In this document: piece after piece, positions 45,312 to 53,435 of the stretch
How positions within the stretch are numbered: position 1 is the stretch's first letter
Layout: each line of letters opens with the position of its first letter
NCBI GenBank assembly: GCA_016712595.1
Contig: JADJQT010000001.1
Coordinates: 907,501-971,500, forward strand
Length of the DNA stretch: 64,000 bases
Direction: 5' to 3'
Source of the DNA: Rhodospirillales bacterium
GTDB lineage: Bacteria > Pseudomonadota > Alphaproteobacteria > Rhodospirillales > Defluviicoccaceae
Program-made: the position numbers and the translations under genes
The notes under the pieces: generated by a model
Database searches by the model: none
Told to the model about the DNA's origin: nothing
What the model saw: the letters and a program-made list of their open reading frames with translations, nothing else

Positions 45312-46421
45312 TACGTTGTTGCACGGATCGGCGGGTGCCGTCGGGGGCTGGCTGGCGTAGGGGAACGGTCCCTTTTCTGACCGATGGACGCGTGGCCGTG
45401 CCGTTCAAAGCCAATGCCGATCGCCGTCACCACATTGCGAAGCAGCGGCGCCGAGTGACGAATGGGGCGGAATACGATGCCGCCCTGCGCCGGCGCGGGA
45501 GCCTCACGGTCTGGTTCACCGATGCGGCGATCGCGGCATGGCGCGCCGCGCCGCGCGTCACGCCCGGCGGGCAGCCGCACTACTCGCCGCTGGCGATCAC
45601 GACGGGGCTGACGCTGCGTGCCGTGTTCCGGCTGGCGTTGCGTCAGACCGAAGGGCTGATCGGCTCGATCCTTGGTTTGCTCGGTCTCGATCTCGCCGTT
45701 CCCGACCATTCGACCATGAGCCGGCGGGCCGAGACACTGGCGGTGCCGCCGCGGCCGCGGTCGGCAACCGGGCCGCTGCATTTGCTGGTGGACAGCACGG
45801 GTCTGAAGCTGTGCGGGGCCGGCGAGTGGCTGATCGAGAAGCACGGCACGAAGAAGCGCCGGTCCTGGCGGAAGCTGCACATCGGCGTGGATGTCGACAC
45901 CGGCCAGATCGTCGCGGCGGAGGTGACGACCAACGACGTCGACGACGGCTCGCGGGTCGGCCCGCTGCTCGACCAGGTGGCGGACCCGGTCGCTTCGTTC
46001 ACCGGCGATGGGGCGTACGATCGCGACGACGTCTACGGTGTCGTCGCCGGGCGCCATCCCGGGGCTGCGGTCGTGGCACCACCGCGTTCGACCGCGGTGC
46101 CGAGCGCGACGGCCGAGACCGCGCCGACGCAACGCGACCGGCATCTCCGGATGATCGCCGAGCGCGGGCGCATCGGCTGGCAGAAGGCCGCCGGATACAA
46201 TCGTCGCGCGTTGGTGGAGGCGGCGATCAGCCGTTACAAACGGGTGATCGGCGACGCCCTACGGTTCCGCACCGTGTCGCGGCAGGCAACCGAGGTGGCC
46301 ATCGCCGTCAATGTCCTGAACCGCATGCTCGAGTGCGGACGCCCGAAGTCCGTCCGCATCGCGTAAGCAACGATCGGGCGTGGCCTCAGCGCGTGCACTC
46401 CCAGGTCCGTGCAACAACGTA
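45312..46421 (+). mobile_element. IS5-family insertion sequence, intact
   Basis: Terminal inverted repeats: left TACGTTGTTGCACGGA (45312-45327), right the exact reverse complement (46406-46421), 16 of 16 identical. Length about 1.11 kb with one transposase. The outermost TA on both ends may be the 2-bp target duplication rather than part of the repeat. Inserted between tRNA-Ser and an IS6 fragment. Confidence 0.9.
45335..46366 (+). CDS. IS5-family transposase
   Basis: Up to 343 residues; the GTG at 45335 may be too early and a GTG around 45395 (VAVPFKANAD) gives a shorter protein. RRGSLTVWFTDAAIAAW is the IS5 N-terminal pattern. DDE residues: D in DSTGLKL, D in GDGAYDRD, E in RALVEAAISRYKRVIG. 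It occupies almost all of the element between the inverted repeats. No disruption seen, so it may still be active. Confidence 0.93.
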   Translation: MPSGAGWRRGTVPFLTDGRVAVPFKANADRRHHIAKQRRRVTNGAEYDAALRRRGSLTVWFTDAAIAAWRAAPRVTPGGQPHYSPLAITTGLTLRAVFRLALRQTEGLIGSILGLLGLDLAVPDHSTMSRRAETLAVPPRPRSATGPLHLLVDSTGLKLCGAGEWLIEKHGTKKRRSWRKLHIGVDVDTGQIVAAEVTTNDVDDGSRVGPLLDQVADPVASFTGDGAYDRDDVYGVVAGRHPGAAVVAPPRSTAVPSATAETAPTQRDRHLRMIAERGRIGWQKAAGYNRRALVEAAISRYKRVIGDALRFRTVSRQATEVAIAVNVLNRMLECGRPKSVRIA

Positions 46422-46490
46422 GCCGCATCCACGAGCTGCTGCCCTGGAACTGGCAGGCACCAGAGCCAATCAGCACCGCCGCATAGCCGC

Positions 46491-46823
46491 TCACAACTGC
46501 GCCGGTCCGGCAACCCACTCCAGCCGCGGCCCTCGCCGGATGGGTACGGACGGCGACCGGTAGCCCTGGTACCAGCGGACCCGTTTCTCGATCTCTGGCG
46601 CATAGCGCTGAACCCACCGATAAAGCGTCGAAAAGTCGACATCCACCCCGCGCTCGGCCATCATCTCCTCAAGGTCCCGGTAGCTGATCCCATACTTGCA
46701 GTACCAGCGAACGCACAGCAGGAGGATCTCGGCCGGAAATCGGCGACGCTTGAACACAGACATCGCGGAGACACTCCAAAAGCCCGTCTGCTAGCCGCCC
46801 AACCCGGTTAATGCAACAGAGCC
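46491..46823 (-). pseudogene. IS6-family element, 5' fragment
   Basis: Starts with a GGCTCTGTTGCAT inverted repeat (minus strand, 46823-46811), the classical IS6/IS26-type terminus, then an ATG at 46763 encoding RRRFPAEILLLCVRWYCKYG, ISYRDLEEMMAERGVDVDFS and TLYRWVQRYAPEIEKRVRWY. After about 58 residues similarity stops and the DDE domain is missing. A different IS6 subgroup from the element at 62947. Confidence 0.8.
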
Positions 46824-46900
46824 TCGAATCATGAGGGAAATCAATCTCGCCTGGGCCATTAAACGGAATGAGCCTTGCTTGCGCACTACCAAACGTTCGC

Positions 46901-47617
46901 TCAATTGTCGGATTTGCGCATCTTCTTAATCACAGGCGGCAGGATGGCCAGCATCGCGAGCCCGAGCAGTGGTACCAAGTATGTCGGCTGCAGCACCATC
47001 TGCACGGAATAGGGCTGACGTTCGGCGCCGAGCATCGCAACTCCGTTGCCGATAGCCGCGAAAATCAAACAAATCGGCAGAATGCCGAGGGGAGTGGCCA
47101 GCAAGATGGTCCGCAGCGGGATCGGCAGAGGAACCGGCACGAGGTTGGTCAGCCAAGCGGGCATCCCGGGCAGCAGCCGGAGCGCGAGCAGATAGTGGAA
47201 TGCATTGCTCGTCAACGTCTCAATCGCGCCATTCCGGCGGCCGGCAAGCGCCCTTTCGATCGGACCCGCGAACAGCCACCGGCCCGCGAGGCAAACCAGA
47301 CAGGCGCTCGACGTGACTCCGAGCGCGGAAAGGGCGCCGCCGCTGATCGATCCAAACAGGAACCCGCCGGTCACCATGATGGGGATGGCTCCCGGAAACG
47401 GCGTAATCGTGCCCACCGCCGCGAACAGGAGGAATATGCCGGGGCTGAGGAGTGGATGGACCTGCACCCATGTCGTGACGGCGTCCTTGCTGGCCTGAGC
47501 TTGGGCAATTAGGCAAGATTTATCGGCAAGTAAGGCCCATGTTACGCCGCCGATGGCCACCGCCACGCCGGCGGCGACGATTCGCGCCAGCTTGGAGGAC
47601 ATCTCGTTCTTGCTCAC
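46901..47617 (-). CDS. TVP38/TMEM64 (VTT) family membrane protein
   Basis: 238 residues, five to six hydrophobic segments. TPFPGAIPIMVTGGFLFG, LRLLPGMPAWLTNLVPVPLP and TPLGILPICLIFAAIGNG are SNARE-associated/VTT (DedA-related) motifs of proteins implicated in lipid scrambling and membrane integrity. GTG start at 47617 with AGGGAAG about 9 bases upstream. It follows the sphingolipid operon on the same strand, across a 15-bp hairpin. Confidence 0.87.
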   Translation of the reverse strand: MSKNEMSSKLARIVAAGVAVAIGGVTWALLADKSCLIAQAQASKDAVTTWVQVHPLLSPGIFLLFAAVGTITPFPGAIPIMVTGGFLFGSISGGALSALGVTSSACLVCLAGRWLFAGPIERALAGRRNGAIETLTSNAFHYLLALRLLPGMPAWLTNLVPVPLPIPLRTILLATPLGILPICLIFAAIGNGVAMLGAERQPYSVQMVLQPTYLVPLLGLAMLAILPPVIKKMRKSDN

Positions 47618-47656
47618 AGGTGTTCTTCCCTCACGCCGACAGAACCAACAAAACGT

Positions 47657-47694
47657 GCGGTGGTGCCAGCAAATATTGCTGCTGGCACCACCGC
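47657..47694. repeat. 15-bp perfect inverted repeat
   Basis: GCGGTGGTGCCAGCA (47657-47671) pairs with TGCTGGCACCACCGC (47680-47694), loop AATATTGC. Located after the ELM1 gene and before the TVP38 gene, both minus strand. On that strand it is followed by ACGTTTTGTT, a weak T-rich tail, so it may be the terminator of the sphingolipid operon or a transcript-stabilising hairpin. Confidence 0.7.
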
Positions 47695-47774
47695 GTCGCC
47701 GAGCTATAAGCGAGCCTTGTCTCGTGGCCCCGAGACGCGGAGTTGCCGGTCGCCAGGATTAGACTGGCTCATCC

Positions 47775-48947
47775 TCACTGAGATATACCAAAGGTACGAG
47801 GTCGAAATAGTGCCCGAACGTGCTCGACCGCGCGCGCAACACCGTTTAAGTCGGCGGAATCGGCACTCGTCGGAAATGGCTCGCCCAGCCACACCGCAGC
47901 GCCCGCATCGACGAAGTAGGAGTGGATGACACCGATCTCCCGGCTCAGTCGCCGCGGCGTCAATCGCTTGATCAGCCGATGGGCAAGCGATTGCAGGCGT
48001 CGGGTGACGCTGCGCCCGTGCTGCGAAAGCAGATTGGAGGTCCGGAAGGTCCGCCGCATGGAGTGTTTGTCCTCACCGAGATCAAAGATGTGGACGAGTT
48101 TGCCGGTGGCGCAGGCCTCTGTCAGCCTCGACATGCTGTCGCCGGTGACGATGATCTCATCGACGAGCGCTAGCATCCCGTAGAACGGGTTTTCGCTCTG
48201 CTCGCGCGTCCACCTAAAGACATAGGAGGGTGCCGTGAGTTGCTCGCAGAGGGTAGGAACGGTCAGCGCCGGCGAGCGCGGGCTGGTTGAGATCAGCACC
48301 GATCCGCCCTCTGCGGCAGCGAGCGCCGAGGCTCCATGTGCCAGCCGCTCGACGGTCCCATGATCAAAAATGTACGGTGCGACCCCACCGCCGACGAGAA
48401 CAGCGATCCAGGGTCGCGGCAGATGAGCGAAACGGGGTGCCCACAGCTTGGCTTCTTCGCGCAGGCGGCGAGCGGTCACCCGATGCAGCGGCGCCGGATT
48501 TTGCAGGATGTTCGGACGATCGGGCAGCCGGTACTGCGGTGTCGTCACGATCAGGTCGAAGTGATGCAGGCGGCTCCACGGTCGGCCGAGATGGACCAGT
48601 CGCACGCGATGACCATCGGCCGCTGCCTGTGCCTTGATCCAGCGCGCGATCGGCTCGTTGCGGCGGCCGGCGGAGACGACGAGATCTGGCCACGGCGGCT
48701 GCAGGCTGCTCGACTCCGCGGCGACGATCCCCGCCAGCGTTGTCCGCAGAGCGAGATTCGGAATGACTTCGTATCGCCGGTAAGCAAAGCGCTTGACGTC
48801 GTAGGGCCAGCCCAGCGCTTCTGCCAGGGCCAGCACCTGAGCGTTGTCGTCTGCCTTGTGGCCCACGAGAATCCACACCAGGGGTGTCGCAATCGCGGTA
48901 TCCAGCGGCGCGCGTCCGTTACGGCAAATGAAACTTGGTTGGCGCAT
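47775..48947 (-). CDS. ELM1-family (PF06258) protein, copy 1
   Basis: 390 residues. WILVGHKADDNAQVLALAEALGWP, PPWPDLVVSAGRRNEPIARW, VHLGRPWSRLHHFDLIVTTP, LVGGG, NPFYGMLALVDEIIVTGDSMSRLTEACATGK are the family blocks; the fold is expected to be GT-B-like and nucleotide-sugar-binding. Bacterial members are mostly unassigned glycosyltransferase-like proteins. A 27-residue ORF lies between it and the ceramide synthase candidate. A paralogue at 58905 lies at the other end of the locus. Confidence 0.85.
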   Translation of the reverse strand: MRQPSFICRNGRAPLDTAIATPLVWILVGHKADDNAQVLALAEALGWPYDVKRFAYRRYEVIPNLALRTTLAGIVAAESSSLQPPWPDLVVSAGRRNEPIARWIKAQAAADGHRVRLVHLGRPWSRLHHFDLIVTTPQYRLPDRPNILQNPAPLHRVTARRLREEAKLWAPRFAHLPRPWIAVLVGGGVAPYIFDHGTVERLAHGASALAAAEGGSVLISTSPRSPALTVPTLCEQLTAPSYVFRWTREQSENPFYGMLALVDEIIVTGDSMSRLTEACATGKLVHIFDLGEDKHSMRRTFRTSNLLSQHGRSVTRRLQSLAHRLIKRLTPRRLSREIGVIHSYFVDAGAAVWLGEPFPTSADSADLNGVARAVEHVRALFRPRTFGISQ

Positions 48948-48984
48948 CTACATCACAAGGGCGTCCGAGCGCAAGCCGCAAGCG

Positions 48985-49068
48985 TTACCGGCGTATTGGC
49001 GGCCGCTCCAGCTTCCGGCGCAGGTATCGTCGGTGCTTGCGCTGCGCGTTATCGACCGTCGTAAACAT
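48985..49068 (-). CDS. Possible 27-residue basic peptide
   Basis: ATG at 49068 has GGAG 6 bases upstream (49075-49078); the frame encodes MFTTVDNAQRKHRRYLRRKL followed by ERPPIRR, then TAA. Eleven of 27 residues are Arg/Lys/His-type. It fills the gap between the ceramide synthase candidate and the ELM1 gene on the same strand. No family known; could be a leader peptide or chance. Confidence 0.3.
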   Translation of the reverse strand: MFTTVDNAQRKHRRYLRRKLERPPIRR

Positions 49069-49112
49069 GTCAATCTCCGGAGAAAGGGATGCGCAACACC
49101 CGTCTGCAGCGC

Positions 49113-50273
49113 CTATCCGCAGTCCTTGCGGTAGACCCGGTAAGTCTTGTGTGGAACCGCGCCGAGCCGTTCGGCGAGGCGCCGCATCGGGCGATTGTCC
49201 TCAAGCACCCACGACAGCTCGGCAAAGCGGGTGCCGTGGGCATGATGCCAGACGCGGATGCGCTCGATCACGCCCAGCATCAACATTGCTCCGAGAGGAG
49301 TCGCTTGATGCTTGCGGACTACTCCCATCAGCGCCACCCGCGCGCTCTCCAGCCCGGTGATCTTCAAGCGCCAGATCAGCTTCAGCCAGTTCAGCGGCAA
49401 CAGCCTGCCGCCGAAATCGACGATGGCTTCATTGATGTTCGGCAGGCAGACCGCCATGGCGACGGTTTCGCCGTTCACTTCACCGAAGGCGACATCGCCC
49501 GAACGGAGCAGTGGGCGAATGTTGCGGGCGAGATAGCGCAGGTCGTCCTTTGACATGGCAACAAACCCCCAGTTGCCGGCCCAGGCGTCATTGAAGATGC
49601 GGACGACCTCGGCGATCTCCTCATCGAACCGGCGCCGGTCCATCGAGCGGAAGATCACACCGTTTCGCGCGCTCATCTTGCTCAGGGCGGCCGCTATCGA
49701 CGTGGCCGGAGATTCGGTCACGTCGTAGGCATAGGCGATGAGGTCCTTTGACTTGGCGTATCCCTGTTCTTCGATGCGGCGGGCGTAGCAGCGGCGCGCA
49801 TGCCCCATCATGATGAACGGAGGCGTTGCAAAGCCGTCGATGAGCAGCCCGGATTCGTCGTTGATCGACAGGCTGAAGGGACCCAGGATGCAGCGGGCGC
49901 CGCGCTGGCGCAACCAAGCCTCAGCGGTCCCGAAGAGCGCCCCAAAGGTCTCGGCCGAATCCTCCGCCTCCAGAAAGCCAAAATGACCCTCACGGCTGCC
50001 GTGGTCAGCCTCCGCCGCGGTACGTTCGAACTGCGCGCTGATCCGCCCGACCGGCAAGCCGTCACGCTCGGCAATCCAGAGGCGCACATCGGCGTGGGAG
50101 AAGAAGGGATTGCGCCTCGGATCGAGGTGATGCAGGCGCTCGAACAGCAGCGGCGGCACCCAGGCAGGATCGTCGCGGTAGAGGCGCGCCGGCAGCTGCA
50201 GGAATTGGACCAGATCGTTACGGGTACTGACCTCGCGGACGATCAACGCCGACACTGGCTTTGTCCCCGTCAC
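49113..50273 (-). CDS. cerS: GNAT-fold acyltransferase, candidate bacterial ceramide synthase
   Basis: 386 residues. N-terminal VREVSTRNDLVQFLQLPARLY and DDPAWVPPLLFERLHHLDPRRNPFF followed by DVRLWIAERDGLPVGRI show the long GNAT-like family once labelled dATP pyrophosphohydrolase, to which the Caulobacter ceramide synthase belongs. In that pathway it acylates 3-oxosphinganine before reduction. Context is the main argument: serine palmitoyltransferase, ACP, ceramide reductase and FAAL lie in the same transcript. GTG start with GAGG 9 bases upstream. Acyl chain choice is not predictable. Confidence 0.65.
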   Translation of the reverse strand: MTGTKPVSALIVREVSTRNDLVQFLQLPARLYRDDPAWVPPLLFERLHHLDPRRNPFFSHADVRLWIAERDGLPVGRISAQFERTAAEADHGSREGHFGFLEAEDSAETFGALFGTAEAWLRQRGARCILGPFSLSINDESGLLIDGFATPPFIMMGHARRCYARRIEEQGYAKSKDLIAYAYDVTESPATSIAAALSKMSARNGVIFRSMDRRRFDEEIAEVVRIFNDAWAGNWGFVAMSKDDLRYLARNIRPLLRSGDVAFGEVNGETVAMAVCLPNINEAIVDFGGRLLPLNWLKLIWRLKITGLESARVALMGVVRKHQATPLGAMLMLGVIERIRVWHHAHGTRFAELSWVLEDNRPMRRLAERLGAVPHKTYRVYRKDCG

Positions 50274-50307
50274 CGAGCGGAACCTCGATCATCGCGCCGG
50301 CGGTGCA

Positions 50308-51210
50308 TCAGGCGGCAAGCGGCGCAGCACGCTCCAGCACGACGAGAGCGTCGTGCCGGACATGACCACGCCGCATCTCCTCGCGCAGCAGCGCCTCAGA
50401 GACGATGCCCTTATCGATGCACTCGCGCAGCAGGCCAAAGAACAGCCGCTCCTGATTGCGATCGGGATGCCGCCAGTATCGTCCGATCAGCTTGTTCGGC
50501 CCGATAATCTGTTTGCCGATGCGGACGGCCAAGCCGTAAAGCGGAGCGGACCGAAAACCGTCCTCCGCCGTAAATTCGATGGGCAGGCCGGTCTTCCAGG
50601 GCTGCGTCAGCCGTCGCGTGTTGTGCAGCATCCGGGTCGCCGGCGTCAGCCGATCGAAGTCGTTCCATTCCTTTTCCAGCGGTCCGATGCAGTCTGCCGG
50701 CTCGAGCTTCAGCGAAATCCAGTCCATATAGTCCCGTGTCAACGCAAACATCTCGTCGAACTGCTGCCGGCAGTTCCAGTGGGTGAGCTGGGCACAGTCG
50801 AGCAGCATGACGCTGGTCGCATACTCGCCCTGCCGCCCCTTCAGCCCGCCCCGGCGCCGGCACAGTACAGCCTTGCCCTGCATATCCCGCGACAGCAGGT
50901 CGGAGACGTCGGCGACGGCGAAAACGTCGGGGTCAATCACCAATGCCCGTCCGGCATAGCCCATCGTCTCCGGCGGCAGGAAGCGCAGCGGGGTAAACGA
51001 CTGCAAATCGTCATTCCGCCAGATGCGGATGTAACCGTCGCGCTTGAACGACTGACCTTCTCGTGCGGCCAGGAACGGATAATCGGCAGTGTCCAGGATG
51101 CGTACGTCGAACGACTCCGGCCGTCGCGCATTGCGTTGCAAAGCGTACTGCGCGACCAGGGCGCCAAGCCTCTGGCGCGCATTGGTATGGATGAAGACAC
51201 AGGGTTTCAT
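50308..51210 (-). CDS. GT8-like glycosyltransferase
   Basis: 300 residues. FIHTNARQRLGALVAQYALQRN at the N terminus, VIDPDVFAVADVSDLLSRDM with a D-P-D metal/sugar-nucleotide motif, and WNCRQQFDEMF, LEKEWNDFDR match the bacterial family-8-type transferases. It would transfer a sugar from a nucleotide donor. Position 22 bases after the sulfotransferase and 34 bases before the ceramide synthase candidate makes a sphingolipid head group a natural acceptor. ATG at 51210 excludes a 64-residue shadow extension. Confidence 0.7.
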   Translation of the reverse strand: MKPCVFIHTNARQRLGALVAQYALQRNARRPESFDVRILDTADYPFLAAREGQSFKRDGYIRIWRNDDLQSFTPLRFLPPETMGYAGRALVIDPDVFAVADVSDLLSRDMQGKAVLCRRRGGLKGRQGEYATSVMLLDCAQLTHWNCRQQFDEMFALTRDYMDWISLKLEPADCIGPLEKEWNDFDRLTPATRMLHNTRRLTQPWKTGLPIEFTAEDGFRSAPLYGLAVRIGKQIIGPNKLIGRYWRHPDRNQERLFFGLLRECIDKGIVSEALLREEMRRGHVRHDALVVLERAAPLAA

Positions 51211-51232
51211 GGCAGCGCCCAGGCAGACAAGA

Positions 51233-52171
51233 TCATTGGGCCTCGGCGACAACGCCCGTCCGCGGCCTCCTTTCGTAGCCGAAGCCGGGGAGCAGCCGGC
51301 TGTCAACCAGGCCATCGATCGCCTGCAGTTGTCCCGGGGTGAAATCGTTGCGGTAGCCCCCGACCTGCGCCCGGCGCACCTTGTAGGTATCGAGATTGCC
51401 ACGATCCTTAGCCATCATCCGCCTTCCGCTCAGCCAGAACACGCGCCTCTGCTCCAGCGCGCGCATGTTCTCTACCGAGCCGAACGCGACGGCCTCACGG
51501 ATTTCCTCGCAGCTGCCGGGCGTGCCGATGAACTCCAGAAGGCGTTCCAGCACCCCCGCCGGATCTGCACGCATGTCCTCGTAGCGGACTACATGCAGGT
51601 CTTTGATTCGCCCGATCTCACCACTCCAGCCGTTCATGAAGTCGATGATTCTCGGTAAACCCGAGCGCGGTCGCATGACAAAGTCGTAAACAGAAATATC
51701 CTCGCCGTGCAAAGGATAATTGTTCATCTTCTTCTTGCGACTTGGCATGCGGAACTTCCATTGGTGGTACTGCGAAACCGCGACATCCGCTGGGTCGCGG
51801 ACCATGAGTATAACCTTCTTATCTCGATAAAGCGCCCTTGGCTCGGCATGCCCGACGTAATCGCCAAGATAATTGTCGTGCGTGAAAAAAATCTTCGGGA
51901 TTGCCGGATTCTTGTTGTGCAGATTATCAAAAGAGAGGAGGTGGCGCTGTGGCAGCCCGTAGCGGAGTTGGTAGAATCGCGAAAGCATGACCCGCAACCA
52001 AGTGCGTCCGCTTTTGCCGAATGAGACGACGACGCAATCGGCACGGGCGAGCTTCTGGAAGTCTTCACGTCCACGCAGCCGTCGCTCGATCGAAACCTTG
52101 CGTTTCTCAGGAAGAAACGACAGCAGGTGCATGGTCAAATGCCGCGACGTCGTTCCGATTAAGATGCTCAT
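51233..52171 (-). CDS. PAPS-dependent sulfotransferase
   Basis: 312 residues. 5'-phosphosulfate loop VVSFGKSGRTWLRVML near residue 50, 3'-phosphate loop VILMVRDPADVAVSQYHQW, and a C-terminal RAQVGGYRNDFTPGQLQAI corresponding to RKGxxGxWxxxF. It moves sulfate from PAPS to a hydroxyl. ATG at 52171 is used; a TTG nine bases upstream is less likely. It sits 51 bases after spt in the ceramide operon. The combination suggests a sulfated sphingolipid. Confidence 0.88.
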   Translation of the reverse strand: MSILIGTTSRHLTMHLLSFLPEKRKVSIERRLRGREDFQKLARADCVVVSFGKSGRTWLRVMLSRFYQLRYGLPQRHLLSFDNLHNKNPAIPKIFFTHDNYLGDYVGHAEPRALYRDKKVILMVRDPADVAVSQYHQWKFRMPSRKKKMNNYPLHGEDISVYDFVMRPRSGLPRIIDFMNGWSGEIGRIKDLHVVRYEDMRADPAGVLERLLEFIGTPGSCEEIREAVAFGSVENMRALEQRRVFWLSGRRMMAKDRGNLDTYKVRRAQVGGYRNDFTPGQLQAIDGLVDSRLLPGFGYERRPRTGVVAEAQ

Positions 52172-52222
52172 CTCTATCAACCCTGAAGCGGAGCGGGGCG
52201 TCGGCCGCTTGTGCGTGCTGGC

Positions 52223-53434
52223 CTATTCGGCGGCCTCGACAACCGTTCGTGACCTTAGTTCCAGCGCCACAGTGGCAAAGCGCTGGCAGAGCGTGTCAAT
52301 CTGAGCGCGGGTGTGGGCAGCGGACAAACTGCAGCGCAGGATGCAGAGGTTGTTCGGCGTTCCCGGAGGCAGCGCCAAGTTGACGTAGACCCCATGCGTC
52401 AGCAGCCTGTTCCAGGCGAACACCGCTGTCTCCTCGTCCGGCATCCGAATGGCGACGATCGGGCCCTCCGGCGAGGCGATGTCGAAGCCGAGGGCAATCA
52501 GACCCTCGCGCAGCGCATTTCCGTTCACCAGCAGGCAATCCCGCAATTCTGGACGAGATTCGACCACGCCCACGGCCGCGAGCACCGACGCGACGGTCGC
52601 CGGGGAGGCGGACGCCGTGTACATGTACGGGCGGGCGCAGAATCGGAGGACATCGAACCGCGGGTGATTCGAGGCAAGAAATCCGCCCGTTGCGCCCAGC
52701 GTCTTGCTGAACGTGCCGACGACGAAATCGACATCAGCCTCGACCCCGTCGGCCTCGGCGGCGCCACGGCCATGAGCACCGAGGACGCCCAGCGAGTGAG
52801 CCTCATCGACCATCAGAAAGGCGCCGTGCTTCGCCTTGACTTCGGCCAATTCAGCGAGAGGCGCCTGGTCTCCCAGCATGCTGTACAGCCCCTCGACAAT
52901 GATCAGCTTGCAGGCGCCATCGGCACTCATCCGGGCGAGCCGGCGGTCGAGATCGTGCGGATCATTGTGACGGAAGCGCACCACCGTCGCACCGCTCAGC
53001 TTGCAGCCGTCATAGATGCTGGCATGCGAGTCGGCATCGACGAAGATCACATCCTTCGGCCCGGCGAGCCCGGCGATCGCGCCAAGATTGGCCTGGTATC
53101 CGGTGGAGCATACCAAGACCGAGCGCCGGTTCAGAAATCGCGCCAGCGTCTCCTCCAGCTGTGTATGGCTCCGGTACGTGCCGTTGGCGATGCGCGAACC
53201 GGTCGTTCCGGTTCCGAGCGTCTCGATCGCGCGCATGGCGGCATCGACGGCTGTCGGCTCGAATGTCAGGCCCAGGTAGTTATTGGTACCGGCAAGGATG
53301 GTGCGGCGGCCGTTGATCTTCGCTTCCGTCGCGGAGTAGATGCTCTCCACAACAACCCCGAACGGATCCTGACCAATGCTCGTCAGGCGGCTGTGCCGGC
53401 TTGCCGGCAAATTGTATTTGTCAAGAATGTCCAT
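52223..53434 (-). CDS. spt: Serine palmitoyltransferase
   Basis: 403 residues, PLP-dependent alpha-oxoamine synthase. GTNNYLGLTFEP, VEGLYSMLGDQAPLAELAE, VDEAHSLGVLGAHGRGAAE and GTFSKTLGATGGFLASN (PLP lysine in SKTLG) are complete. It condenses serine with a long-chain acyl thioester to 3-oxosphinganine, the committed sphingolipid step. Close relatives use glycine or alanine (KBL, BioF), but the neighbouring dedicated ACP, reductase and acyl-AMP ligase point to Spt. Its ATG is one base from the ACP stop (TGA-G-ATG). Confidence 0.85.
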   Translation of the reverse strand: MDILDKYNLPASRHSRLTSIGQDPFGVVVESIYSATEAKINGRRTILAGTNNYLGLTFEPTAVDAAMRAIETLGTGTTGSRIANGTYRSHTQLEETLARFLNRRSVLVCSTGYQANLGAIAGLAGPKDVIFVDADSHASIYDGCKLSGATVVRFRHNDPHDLDRRLARMSADGACKLIIVEGLYSMLGDQAPLAELAEVKAKHGAFLMVDEAHSLGVLGAHGRGAAEADGVEADVDFVVGTFSKTLGATGGFLASNHPRFDVLRFCARPYMYTASASPATVASVLAAVGVVESRPELRDCLLVNGNALREGLIALGFDIASPEGPIVAIRMPDEETAVFAWNRLLTHGVYVNLALPPGTPNNLCILRCSLSAAHTRAQIDTLCQRFATVALELRSRTVVEAAE

Positions 53435-53435
53435 C

